Shown here one piece after another: positions 21,601 to 32,598 of a DNA stretch of 64,000 nucleotides (the stretch's first letter is position 1; each line of letters starts with the position of its first letter). The translations under genes and the position numbers were made by a program. Source of the stretch: Galerina marginata (lineage: Eukaryota; Basidiomycota; Agaricomycetes; Agaricales; Galerinaceae); contig JAECYW010000012.1 of NCBI GenBank assembly GCA_023014335.1, positions 1,550,001 to 1,614,000 of the forward strand, given 5' to 3'. The notes beneath the pieces were generated by a model, which saw only the letters and a program-made list of their open reading frames with translations, was not told the origin of the DNA and did not search any database.

Positions 21601-22875
21601 GCCCGCTTGAGCTGTCCTGCTGGAATGGAAGGATCCAGTTCATTCGGATGACCTTTAAGTCCTTGGGATATTATTTCCATCATCATGTTGTTGTTGGCAG
21701 CGGAAAGTTGAGCGTTCGCACACACAGCTTGATAAGTGCGAATTTGAATGGTAGTCTGTAATGAAGCTTAGAACATGACAAAAAGTTCGATAACGACCTA
21801 TGCACCGTAAATAAAGTGAGAGCTCTCAATAAAGAGTCGTTGCAGGTGGAGAGGGCCTTGGTGGTATCATCCCGCTTTAGGTAGCGAACTAAGAAAGGCG
21901 TTTCTGTTTGCGAGGTTATGAGAGACAGAAGGGACTCGAAAGATCTAATCATTGCGTGAGTAAACCAGGACGAATAAAATGAAGCATCTTGCCGACCTTT
22001 CAAGGACAAGGATAGGTCCAGCAAGCTCCCTGGAAACAAATTCATCTGACCCTTCCACTTCCTTGTAGATAGAATCCAAGATGGTGGTACATGTCTGGAC
22101 TAATCGGAGGAAAGCGAGGCGGTTCATCTAAAAGTCACCATTAATTATTAGATGGAGATAAGTGGGCGAGATCCGTACTCACAGATACTTGTTGGACCGC
22201 TTTCCAGATTGCCGTAAATGTTTTGGAAATTCCTTGCAAAGCCGGGACTGGGACGTATTCCATCAACTCAATTGACACAACAAGTGCTTCAAGCGCTATG
22301 GGGCCAGCACATCTGAATATCCGTTTTAAAGTCGCGCCAACAGCCTATCGAAACAGGGCCATTAAGCATTCCCAGTAAAGATTGAAAAATGCATGAAAAC
22401 CCACATCGCGAGTTTGCGCAAAAGCCTGCTTTTGCTCGTCGGGTATCTCTTCCTCGGCACTGTCTTCCCATGGGCGTATTAGTTCACAAGCCTTGCCGAA
22501 CCAACTTGTGACGGGCTCCGCCATGGGTGTTTCCTGTTTAGACGTGTCTCGTTCTCCGTCGGAATGCCCGGTCTTGGACCTCGACCTCGAGCGAACAGAC
22601 ATGAGTAGACTGGCGATGGACCCTGATTGGGTCATCCGAGTCGGAGAAAACCTGCTGCGTAATTGAGTAGGAGGCGTTGGTTTGGTGGCGGCCACCGAGT
22701 CCGCTTGTGGTCGAGCCTTGGCTTGTCCCTCCACACCCGCCGAGAAGGAAACACGGCGAGGCATTGACGAAGCAACTGGATTGCTCGAAGTAGACAGTCT
22801 AACCGTCACAGTCGAAGGCGAATTCTCCATCAGAGGACAGTCCACAGTGGTCGAGAACGACTGGGGGAAAGCCAT
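18613..22875 (-). CDS. MLKL-like helical domain + TKL protein kinase + conserved Agaricomycete C-terminal domain
   Basis: A protein of about 1,150 residues with three parts. (1) From the ATG at 22875, a Ser/Pro/Arg-rich region leads into a helical segment (FTAIWKAVQQVSMNRLAFLR, VEGSDEFVSRELAGPILVLE, TTIQIRTYQAVCANAQLSAA) like the four-helix MLKL/Cbl-N-type domains ahead of fungal TKL kinases. (2) A kinase: glycine loop IGMGFFSEVFQGTW, VAIKVL, HGDLKASNVLVDD (about 20575-20658), ISDFG (DFG at 20538-20546), GTLRWKAPELL; the HGD, DFG and Lys residues suggest activity. (3) After a Ser-rich linker, a domain reading ERRYRYLLEHDF, LPLWSPSHVQLGDVGYLSKP, GYGNVAKGQLRLDKRN, NYALFVNHQHPDGQ, KKGRPWGKFTTDT. 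Exons join through all three parts. Frame breaks near 20920 and 20290 each need one base removed. Two adjacent genes remain possible, but a continuous frame crosses the linker. Confidence 0.72.
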
Positions 22876-23830
22876 GGCAGTCGAGAAGCTATCGAGAAAA
22901 CCACCGTCCAAATTTCAGTGAATCGCTCTGGTGTCTGTGAGAAGAGCGATTTTTTGAATTCCTAGAATGAGGTCAAGGACGGCGGGGAGAAACATCCAGA
23001 GCACCCGTCCTTGAGGTAAATGGACGTGGGAAATTGTGATCGAAACCACGAACGCGACCCCACTTCAGGGAAAGGAATCGCAAAGAGAGATGCATTGCGA
23101 TCGGCTCGAAGTTGTTTAGAATGTCAGAAAGTGTCCAATCAACGCTAATAAAAATCGTTGAGACTCGAGAAAAGTCGGACTCAGCAGGCTGAGAACAGGG
23201 AGTTCTCAGAAACAAACGAGCTTCTTCGAATGAAACTGTTGTTTCTGATTCTATTCCCTCTGTTCAATTAGAACCTTTAACGCGGAAGAGGTAGTTCAAG
23301 TTCAAGTTGAGACGAGGCACCTTGCAGGTATGATGAGATCAAAATGGTGCGAAACAAGCACGTAATCCAGACCATACCACCATCGCAACCCAACACATTG
23401 CTTTACATCGCTTTACACTACTAGTAATAATAATCTTCTCGATCAAGGACACTGCAATTGGTCATCTCGGCGACAAGCTGCACGCCAGCGCCTAACCTTT
23501 AGGAGAGCATTTTCTTTCAAACCGCTGATGATTTATGATCCTCAATGCAACTCCTCTGAGAAAGACGGTATGTATTGGATGTTGTAGGCTCGTCTCTCCG
23601 AAAATTTAATCGACTTAGCACAATCAAGGCAGTAGCTTCGCGCTCCAGATCGCCTGAGAGATCCTTCAGACATATTTATGGATCAGTGGGCAGGGTCGGG
23701 ACTTGTCATCATTTGATCATTTGCACAGCCGCATTTTATCATACTCTTCGGCAAAATAAAACGGAGCTCAACCCCACGACACTACCTATGCACATATCCC
23801 TGTTTCATTCTTACGAGCCAGGGTGCTAGC
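22876..23830. other. Divergent spacer
   Basis: About 950 bp between the kinase fusion (minus) and the membrane protein gene (plus); it should hold both promoters. Open frames at 22973-23215 and 23575-23829 show no family motif. Confidence 0.4.
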
Positions 23831-25438
23831 ATGGCTAGCCCGCTCTCCATTATCGTGGACGACAAGCGCACCGACCTCGTTGTCCTGGGTGGTCCCAGTC
23901 TATGGACGGCCACGAGCGAGCCTGAATGGTTCAATGGAACGTCGCAGTCTCCGACATTCGCGCTCAACAACAGTGGGTTGTTTGGGACTCTTCAGATAAA
24001 GTTTCAAGGTGTGTCGTTACCTCTTTTCTTTCTTTTATCCAGCTCAAGAAATCTTGTGAAGGAACGTCCGTTGCCTTCTTTGGAATCACCCCCCCAGTTT
24101 TTACCGACTCGCAAATCCTCACTGTGTCGATCGACGGAAGTACACCCTACAACACCACCTATTCTGATCCAAACCCACAGACTTATCGGCAGTGGTACCA
24201 ATCTCCTTTGCTAGCAGACGGCACACACAACGTTGCGCTCTCACATATTGCGGGAACCTCCTTCGACTACGCAGTCGTAACCGTGGGCAATAGCACCCCT
24301 TTGGCCAGCGAGCATGTTATCGTAGATAACGATGACCCAGCAATGGTCTTTGACGGGAGGTGGAGACGAAGCCAAGATCTGTTCAATTCTGGACCGCAAC
24401 CGGATGGTTTTCCATACCATAACACGACGCATCAGACAACATACATAGGAAGCAGTTTTACGTACCGCTTTAGTGGTAAGGTGCATGCAATTAGTCTTTT
24501 CATGGATCTCATCCATTTATAGGTCGGTCAGCGGCCATCTACGGAATCTTTACATGGTCAAACATCGGGCTCTTATCATTGAGTTTCACCCTTGATGGCG
24601 AAACATTATCTCAGAACTATCGTGTTAACGCAGACACTCCACAATTCGTATCTGAATTAGGCCAACAACAAAATTTTCTTTTCTACTCGTATGACTTTCT
24701 GCAGGCTGGAGACCACACCCTCGTCGTTAATGTCACCGACTGTGTCAACCAAACGTTCACTTTCGACTATATCACCTACAACCCATCGTTTTCTTCCCTA
24801 CAAGATATGCCTCAGCTGACGAATGCCTCATCTGCTTCCGGACTTACCGCAGGGAAATCCTCAAAGGCAAATATCTGGGCGATCGTGGCAGGTATTTCAG
24901 GCACCCTCCTACTCCTACTTCTCCTTGGACTCGTTTTTCTGTACCTTCGACGGAGGAGTTCCAAGGGCAGATATACAGCCAGTAAGTTTTATTTGGATCT
25001 GGTGTTCCATGTATTTTAATAGAAGATTCAGTCAACCCTTTTGTTCCTCGATTGCAATCTGAAGTCACGATAATTCCGCTCTCGAACCAACAGAGCCCTC
25101 CGCCCACGGCCTCAACTTATGATGATACCATGGCCTTGATGCAAAGCGTTAACGCGCCCCAACATGGTTTCTCGGCTCTAAGTACAATGCAAGACACCCG
25201 AAGTACACTTGCTGACCCGCCTAGTACTGGACAATTGCACACACCCGCCACAGCTCAAAATACAGTCTCCTCGACGCCTGCGACCGGGTCGACGGATATA
25301 CCTGACATGTACCGTGCTTCTCGAGACCGGAACAGCGATTTGGATTCAATGTATACCACAGAGCCCTCACCGCCGTCATATGATGAAACAACAAGAGGGC
25401 AACCTCCGCCAACGATCACGTATATAATTCAGAGATAG
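23831..25438 (+). CDS. Single-pass membrane protein with two beta-rich ectodomains (unknown function)
   Basis: The start at 23831 reads MASPLSIIVDDKRTDLVVLG. Two similar extracellular blocks follow, each with an AxYGI/AFFGI-type strand (GTSVAFFGITPPVF and GRSAAIYGIFTWSNIG), many N-glycosylation sites, and an aromatic/His pattern (FDYAVVTVG, FDYITYNP) like jelly-roll carbohydrate-binding folds. A transmembrane helix (IWAIVAGISGTLLLLLLLGL) is followed by basic RRR. The cytosolic tail of about 140 residues is rich in Ser, Thr and Pro, with PPSYDE near the end. Three short introns keep frame. No classical signal peptide is seen, so an upstream exon may be missing or the helix acts as a signal anchor. 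The architecture is common in Agaricomycetes, but I know no role. Confidence 0.75.
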
Positions 25439-25978
25439 ACTTGTTCTGTGTTTCTGCTTTGAGACCGGACTGTATACGACCTGGACCATGATAACAACTC
25501 TGTTCTTTTCACAGGGGATTTCAAATTGTATGTATTCTTATGATATTTATTTCTAACTGGACTATAACAATATTGCATCTATTTAATTTGTTTTCCCAAT
25601 GAAGTATGTTAGCTGCCTCGAAATCGCTCAAATTTAGAAGCATTCATGTCCTCATTCTATTTTATCTTTCTATGTGAAAGCTTCCTTATCCACCGGTATT
25701 TAGTAAATGCGTTTCGCTGTTATTTCGCTTCCGCATTCGTGGAGATTCGTGGGAGGCACTCACTTGCGATTTCGGTCTGTGCCTATCAAGCAAACAGCCG
25801 CTGTCTTAATGTTTGCTTGATTACCGTGGTTCGGTGAACCAAGGTACACACACACACCCACCGAGTCTATTCAATATCTTATAAGGAGTCAAGAGCCTTA
25901 TGACCGATTGCCCACTTCCCATTACCATCGGCCACAAGCGCCTGCACGCCTGAATACTCCCATTTACTTCTCGACGAG
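25439..25978. other. Spacer with hairpin and CA repeat
   Basis: The 3' flank of the membrane protein and 5' flank of the hydrolase. It holds an inverted repeat at 25785-25821 and a short CA run near 25845-25860. No gene is supported. Confidence 0.4.
25785..25821. repeat. Inverted repeat, 11-bp arms
   Basis: ATCAAGCAAAC (25785-25795) pairs with GTTTGCTTGAT (25811-25821) across a 15-nt loop. A smaller imperfect hairpin (GGTTC/GAACC) follows directly. The role is unknown. Confidence 0.4.
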
Positions 25979-27240
25979 ATGGCAGCTAAAGCCGATGTGC
26001 TTCCAAGGAACAAGCTCTCGGTCTGGGATAGGACGACGATGATACTAAACATGGTTCCCTTACGTGCGTACAACCTATGAGCGGTCGTGAAACTTGAATT
26101 GATTAATCGACATTGACCTTTTAGCGATCGTCCTCACTTGGGCATTAGTGAAGTCGCCGTTCACGGATTATGGACGGTCTAAGAGCTGGAAGCGAATCGT
26201 GATTGATCGGGTGACACTTTGGGTGGTTTCGCACTTCAACAGGCGGCAAACGCGTGCATTCTTCGGGGAGGCATCGACTACATACAGTGCCTACATGAAA
26301 TCAAAGAACATTGAGCCTGTAATTGACGATCTCGGTGAAAACGCGACATTGTTTTGGCTTGGGCCAAAGAGGACAGACCGGGTTATCCTATATGTCCACG
26401 GTAGGTGATCTCCTTCTGAAAATGCCCATTCTCATTTAGCGTTTGGCAGGTGGTGCATTCCTATTTGGGCCCATAGAGTCGGCGCCGAGTTACTGGAGTT
26501 TCGTTCAGGAACAGCTTGAAAAGAGGGGTAAACCTACGGCAATTGCACTCGCAACTTACAGTGAGCAACAAAGCAAAACCCCGAACGTGTCCATGAGCTG
26601 ACACACGATATTTGTAGCCCTCGTTCCAGACGCCTACTTCCCCGTACAAATCAAGCAGGTCGTACTTGCGATACAGCATCTCATCAAGTCTGGGATTAAA
26701 CCAGAAAATATCCAACTCGCTGGGGACTCCGCTGGTGCCAACATACTCCACGGAGTCATATCCCATGTACTTCACCCTATCGACGGTGTACCAAAACTTA
26801 CACTGTCTGCTCCTCTTGCCGGTGTTTACATGATGTCTCCATGGGCAACAATGGGTGACGATGAAATCATTTATACAAATCAACACCTTGGCGATATGCT
26901 GGACGTGCCGACTGGCTTGTATTGGGCCGGGAAGGTCCTTGGTCCCCTCCCAGCATCAGCCTTGCCCTACCTGAATGCAAATTGCGCCCCGCCCAACTGG
27001 CTGGAGGGTGTCGACAAAGTCGTGAAGCGCGTTTTGATCAGTGTGGGCGGTGCAGAAGTCCTCCGAGATGCAGTAATTCTGTATTCAAAGACCTTCGAGA
27101 AACATCATAAAGATACCACGTTTTTCTTGCAAGATAATGGAATTCACATCGACCCTATGTTATCCTTCCTTGTTGGGGACAAGGATCTTGGCAAATTGAC
27201 ACCATTCATGCTGGATTGGTTGGATAAAAGCCTCTCGTAG
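25979..27240 (+). CDS. Alpha/beta hydrolase fold-3 protein (steryl-acetyl-hydrolase-like)
   Basis: A probable esterase or lipase of the hormone-sensitive-lipase-like group, of which yeast Say1 (steryl acetate deacetylase) is a known member. The start at 25979 gives MAAKADVLPRNKLSVWDRTT, followed by a hydrophobic segment (MVPLPIVLTWALV) that could anchor it to the ER membrane. The oxyanion motif HGGAFLFG is made by splicing at about 26400-26451. The nucleophile elbow is GDSAGAN, and the catalytic His is in NGIHIDP near the end. The acid residue is probably in the segment GGAEVLRDAV. Three GT-AG introns keep frame and the length of about 360 residues is normal. The substrate cannot be told from sequence. 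Confidence 0.85.
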
Positions 27241-27394
27241 ACCATTTGTAGTTTCGATGCCGACATCCTGACACCCATTTATTTAATGTAGTCTACCGAT
27301 ATGTAATACCCGCTGAATGGAATTTAAATATACTGAACCGGGAGCTGTAGTGCTATAAACCTACTAGGATAGCTTTGATCTCATGAAGTCCATT

Positions 27395-28694
27395 TTACAC
27401 ATATTCATATATCACGGCAAAGTCGAGTTGAACCAGTGGTCGGCATTTCAGATCTCTGAACGCCTCTTGTGACATAGTCAATAATCTTGTTCGTAGCGCA
27501 ATTTCCCTATTCATGCTGCGAGATATGGTGACTTCGATTGTGACATTACGAAGGGACGGAAATGAATCAGCTGTTAGCACCATTTCGAGTTTGTTCCAAT
27601 CATCCACCCTGGTGCTGCACATACAGTCCGTTATAATCAAGATTTCGATAATCAGACCTTGAATCTGATTCTTCCCGGACAAATGGTCCAGTTCTTGAGG
27701 CAGCCCGAAAAGCGGGTCTTCCACTTCATTCTCGATCTCCAGGAAGAATTCGAGATACTCAAGGGTTTTCATTGAAGCTGAGTTAATTTTTTGTAGAATT
27801 CCCGCGAAGTCCATTGCGTATACAACTATTAAGGCAGTTTAGAAAAGTTCCACATAAATTCATAGCAGTAACCGTACCTTCGCAACGCAAAGTCTTCAAA
27901 CATAGGGATGACTGCAGAATCAAGCCTGCAAGAATTCTGTCATCAAGGTTCTCGAGCTCAAAAGACAGATCCGTAAGACATGTCAAGTCGACTATAGGGT
28001 GTCCATGTTGCCGTTTTGGTTCGAGTAATAACATTGCAGCGGTTGAGGATGCCATGATTGAGAAATTTTCTGGTCGAGGCATTGTGACATCGTCAACCGG
28101 AAGGCTGGGCGACTCCATCGCCATAGGAAGGGAAAGTGTGTCTACAGGGTCTGCTAAGAGATGAAGCTCTACGCCAATAAGACCAGTACACGGCATAAGG
28201 ATCGAGGCAATGGGGAGCCCAGAGAGCGATGTGAGAGATAAATGTGCCACTTTCGGCGATTGGATTATCCGTATAATGGCTCTTTGTAAATCATTATAAA
28301 TCGAGCTCCAGTGAACTTCTTCCCCCTGTGTGGTTATTTCCAATTTTTCGACGTTCCTAAGGCTGTCCAAAATGTATGGAAGGCGATGGAGATCTAGAAC
28401 GGAGCGACCAATGAAGAGCCCAAAGGTTTTCACGTACTTTGCGATTTCAGGTTTTCCTTCAAGTATAGCTGCAAATTGTGCAGAGTAAAGAGTGGGTTCA
28501 TGCGAATCTCGACATGGAGGAAGAACGACGTCTGTGAACAAGTGTCTCTGACACAGGGGATGGAGAGCTTTGCATGTCAATGAACACGACTTGAGTGTGT
28601 CAAAAGCATCCTCCATCGTCGCGATGACACTAAAAATGGCGTAGAATATATCAAAGGGTAGGGTTTTAGCGGCAGTCTGTCCGTGTACGATCAT
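27395..28694 (-). CDS. F-box protein, paralog 1
   Basis: A likely substrate adaptor of an SCF ubiquitin ligase. The start at 28694 (MIVHGQTAAK) opens an F-box-like N-terminus (LPFDIFYAIFSVIATMEDAF, then LKSCSLTCKALHPLCQRHLF). A leucine-rich, weakly repeated body follows (LPYILDSLRNVEKLEIT, HLSLTSLSGLPIASIL). One intron near 27830-27880 joins CLKTLRCE to VYAMDFAGILQKI, and the frame ends at 27395. Length is about 415 residues. The gene at 29594-30920 is a clear paralog with the same block order. The target is unknown; such F-box genes are greatly expanded in Agaricomycetes. Its promoter abuts the inverted-repeat element at 28836. Confidence 0.82.
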
Positions 28695-28835
28695 GATCGG
28701 GAAACGGAGAAGAAGAAGCTTGTTGGAAGGTTATCCTGTCCTCAGAGTTTTTGGCCTCGCTGGCTGTCCGTCAAAGGTCTGGCAGATTTTGGCCGTTGGA
28801 TGGTCAGCAGTCCTCGAGTTGAATACAGGAAAGAA

Positions 28836-29396
28836 ATCGTTACAGGGTTTCCAGAAATCCTTGAGAATTTGTGATTTTTTTTTTCACGTCACGATTTCGC
28901 CTTGAGCTCAATTATCACCAAATTAGGAAATTTTCTAGCATTTCTTGAATTTCATAGTTCCTTCGCGTTTTGGGGGGTTCTCGCCGGCTACAAACTCCTA
29001 CAACAGTTCTAAAACGCGGTTTGATATTTATTTCAAGAATTACTATGTATTTTGGGACAATTGTACCGTGCAATCACTGCGTTGAGCCAACTTGTGCCTA
29101 CCACCGGCGCCGGACCGCATGCTACCGCCGAAGAACTCACATTTCCCGTAAATGAAGCCTACAACAGGAAAAATATGTCAAATAAATCTGAAAAACAGCT
29201 TCACATCCCTTAATGAGTGGTACCTAGGCATTTTTGTGTCAAAATATGCCTTATATCTCTCAAGAACGGCGAAGAAAGCTAATTTATGAGCCATGCAGGA
29301 AATTTCCTAATTTGGTGATAATTGAGCCCAAGGCAAAATCGTGACGTGAAAAAAAAAATCACAGATTCTCAAGGATTTCTGGAAACCCTGTAAACG
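28836..29396. mobile_element. MITE-like element with about 90-100 bp terminal inverted repeats
   Basis: The left arm (28836 to about 28933) and right arm (about 29298-29396, reverse complement) share nearly identical sequence: ACAGGGTTTCCAGAAATCC, a run of ten T, CACGTCACGATTT, then CAATTATCACCAAATTAGG. Only a few mismatches and one indel separate them. The middle, about 360 bp, has no recognisable transposase. A target-site duplication is not clear; a TA next to CAGGG on both sides is possible, or the arms extend slightly further. Non-autonomous DNA transposon is the best reading. It lies 142 bp upstream of F-box paralog 1 and 198 bp downstream of paralog 2, so it may affect paralog 1 expression or fold into double-stranded RNA if transcribed. 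Confidence 0.6.
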
Positions 29397-29593
29397 ATGT
29401 GTGATACTTCTGTTTGTCGTGGAACTTGATGTTATCGGAAGTGGGGTTATGTAATATGTTAGAACAAACACAGCATCAAACCTCTGGCGCCTACGTCAGG
29501 GACTACTTAGGAAGGACAGGTAGAAGTCACTTTACGACCATGTGTGGTATTTACATAACTCCTCTGGAATACAAATGAGCAAGGAATAAAGTT

Positions 29594-30920
29594 TCAACTA
29601 ATTTTTAATTTATCAGGGTGTTCGACCTTCACAGAAAAGGTGAACTGGATTGAGGGATAACTTTTCAAACTCTGGAAAGATTCCTTCGCCGTTATCAAGA
29701 GCTTATTTTTAAGCTGAAAGATTTCCCAACTGATGAGATCTGACGCAAGCGTCACTTGAATCGCCACTAGTTGTAGGCGAGGAAAGTGGCTTGACCCCAG
29801 CGCGTTGTCAAGGGTGTCCCAAACCTCACGGCTGGTGAAGTTCAGGTTGCGCGGGCACCTCAAAATGGATATTTCGATTTTGAGAGAGATAAGCTCGTTC
29901 TGCGCATAAAAGAACTTCAGTTCGTCACAAAGCTCATTCATGTGCAATATATCAGGTTCAACATTGTCCCAAGCAGGTTCAATGAGGAGTTCGAGATGGT
30001 GAAGTGTTTCCTTGGACGAAGGATGAATTTCCTTAAATGTACCTGATAAGCTTTGATTATTTAAAACTGTAGCAGGATACGTCAGATATTAAAAGACTTC
30101 AAAAGCGGAAAAACAGACCGTCACAGCGCAAAGTATTCAAACAGATGGCTGTCCGCAATACTAGGGCCAGCAATGCCCTGTCGTCTGGATTTTGTCCTAC
30201 TTGAACGGATAATCGGGAAATGTGGGTGGACTCTAATATAGGCAGTCCGTTCTGCAATTTTGTGTGGAGTAATACCTTGGCAGCACCAGAAGCATCCCGC
30301 CCTGTCCTCAATATGTTTATCTGCGGAGGCGTAAAGTCGGGGTGTTCGATCAGAACAGAAGAGAAGTCGTCATCGGAAGATGAAGATAACGTCCTTTCAA
30401 GTTGAAGTTCAATGAGATTTCTGGAGTGCATGAGGATCGAACAGATTGGAAGTGTAACCATTCTGATTGAGAGCCTGGTTAGCATCGGAGATTGAATCAC
30501 CCGTTGAAGAGCCAAGCGCGTATCAAGCAAAATCTCCCCCCAAATGATACCTGGTTTCTGGGGAAATAGATCCAATGATTGGATATTAACGAGTTGGTCC
30601 AGAATGCGTGGAAGGTGGCGATCGTAAAAGGTCCAAGCGAAGAACCGAATCGTAAGCCTTTTCGCGATTCTCCCTATTTCTTTTTCGCGGAGCATGCTTT
30701 CAAACTCTGAAAGCTGAAGCACGGGTTCTTCTGGAGATCGGGTAGGAAAGAGGGTGAGGTTGGAGAATATGTGCTCCTTGCAAATGAGGTGGAACGATTT
30801 ACACACTAAAGAACATGATTTGAGGGTCCTGATGCCATCCTCCATGGTCGCGATGATTCCGAAGAGGGCATAAAAGACGTCGAAATGCAGGTTTGTTGAG
30901 TCATTACCTACGAGTGCCAT
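29594..30920 (-). CDS. F-box protein, paralog 2
   Basis: A likely SCF substrate adaptor. The start at 30920 (MALVGNDSTN) gives LHFDVFYALFGIIATMEDGI and LKSCSLVCKSFHLICKEHIF, matching paralog 1 block for block. The body has LPRILDQLVNIQSLDLFP, RLSIRMVTLPICSILM and RTAICLNTLRCD. An intron near 30037-30117 joins this to GTFKEIHPSSKETLHHLELL, and the frame ends at 29594. The same intron position and RCD/RCE junction in both genes supports tandem duplication. An Asp/Ser-rich loop (SSSSDDDF) is specific to this copy. The target protein is unknown. Confidence 0.82.
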
Positions 30921-31130
30921 CGCGAAGAGAAGCAGCTGGACGATGAGGCGCCGAAGGTGTACAGCTAAGCAGTTGGTGGAAGAGATTGCAATTTAGGAAA
31001 TATCGGCCCGATTCGGGTTAAATTTATTTAAGCTCCGACCCTTTGCAGAACACGACGACCTTTGAGCTCGAATTCTTTTCTTTTTCACCATTCCCATAAT
31101 TGCTACGGAGGCCAATCTGCCCTGGTATCA

Positions 31131-32598
31131 ATGGCATTTTCACCGCAAGAGGACGAATTAACCTTGGCTCTCATCGATCTCAAATCCAGAAATCCGCAGC
31201 TTGGAATATCGAAGGTCCACGCTATTCTACTGAGGAATTACCCAGACTGGATAGTCAGCGAAAAACGCACGCGGAAGCTCCTACAAGTTCAAGGGCTTAT
31301 AGTGTCACAAGCACCACCGTCGGGTGCACCAGAACCACCCGTGTACCCGTCATCGCGTGTAATCCAAAGTTTGGACGTATTCCAATGGACTCCCAAGATC
31401 GAAGTGAAATATTTCAATAAGAAGAAAGGGAAAGGGTTGGTGGCAATCTCAGATATGGAGGAAGGAGAGACGATCTGGAGGGAGGACCCGTTCGCCATTG
31501 CACCAGAGTGGTATGTCTGTCCTTCTCCTTATCGTGAAGATGAGGTGCCCAATATATTTTTCCTTGAGCTCTTAGGGAGATATTCGACATGCAGATGGCG
31601 TCAACTGCGTGTGGTTATTGCACAACGCCACTTATTCCGGACTCGCCGCTCATCAATGCCTGCCCAGCCTCATCTTCGTCGTCATTTTGTCCAACAAGGT
31701 TCTGCAACCGTCTATGTCTAGCTCGGTCAGCTAAAAGCCACCCACTTCTCTGCCCAGCCCAAAATCCTTCATCGGTACCACTGTTAAAATTTGCCAAAGA
31801 CACGCAGTGGATGGCATTGCATGCCCTGGCGCAATGCACAAGCCGCATCCTCCAAGTGAACCAGATCAGTGATTCAGCATTGCATCTTGACTGGGATATC
31901 ATCCGGGGAATGGCAGAATTGGGCTTGGAGGATAGGTTTAAATATAGCTTCAGGTCGTATGTTAAATTTCTTTCGCGTTTTATTGCCAAGCTCATTTTTA
32001 TATGAAGAGCAAGCACACCGGAGCCCGATAGGACAACCTGGAAAAAGGCGTACAACCTATATGTCCAGGCATTTAAAGAACCAAAAGCAGCTCAGGATCA
32101 GAAGAAGTTGGCTCGAATATTGAAGAAGCCTCTTCCAGCCGAGGTCGATAACGAACTTTTCGGATACGAAGGTTTCCTACGCGGGCTAGGAAGAATGAGC
32201 CTAAGTTCGTTCACACACGTTTCTACTCCCGCTTCTGCTAATGACTTTGGCGCGTAGACCTTGAAGCTCATGGCGGTCTCTATACTATGCACGCCCATTT
32301 GAACCACTCCTGCGACCCTAACGTTTCAATACGTCATTTGGACCAACGCAACGCGCTCTCCCGAATTACTGTCATCGCCAAACGGCCTATAAAACCAGGC
32401 AAGGAGCTTCTCGTCTCATACGTTAATCCAAAGTTAGGATATCGTGCACGCCAGGATGAGCTGAGAGGTTGGGGCTTCGGGGCATGTACCTGCTCGCGCT
32501 GCATTGAAGAGGCGAAAATGATTAGCCAAGCACCAGCAACAAACGATGAACTAGATGATCTCGCAGACGAGTTGAAGGCAGGATTAGGCGTAATGTGA
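31131..32598 (+). CDS. SET5: SET5-like SET-domain lysine methyltransferase
   Basis: Yeast Set5 methylates histone H4 lysines; this is probably the same group (SET split by a Cys-rich MYND-like insert). The start at 31131 gives MAFSPQEDELTLALIDLKSR and a short helical N-terminus. The first SET half is KKKGKGLVAISDMEEGETIW, with the Cys-rich insert from CGYCTTPLIPDSP to CNRLCLARSAKSHPLLCP. The second half is GGLYTMHAHLNHSCDPNVSI, with the intact NHSCDPN cofactor motif, then PIKPGKELLVSYVNP and the post-SET cysteines FGACTCSRC. Three introns join in frame, the end is KAGLGVM, and length is about 425 residues. No frame breaks are seen, unlike the other SET gene at 4768. Confidence 0.87.

Noticed and set aside
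1017..22875. Programmed +1 frameshifting as the cause of the many frame breaks
   Set aside because: The breaks share no slippery sequence, occur several times in one gene, and are confined to one part of the window; error or decay is simpler.
22682..22921. Plus-strand frame antisense to the kinase fusion N-terminus
   Set aside because: Low-complexity mirror of the Ser/Pro-rich coding exon.
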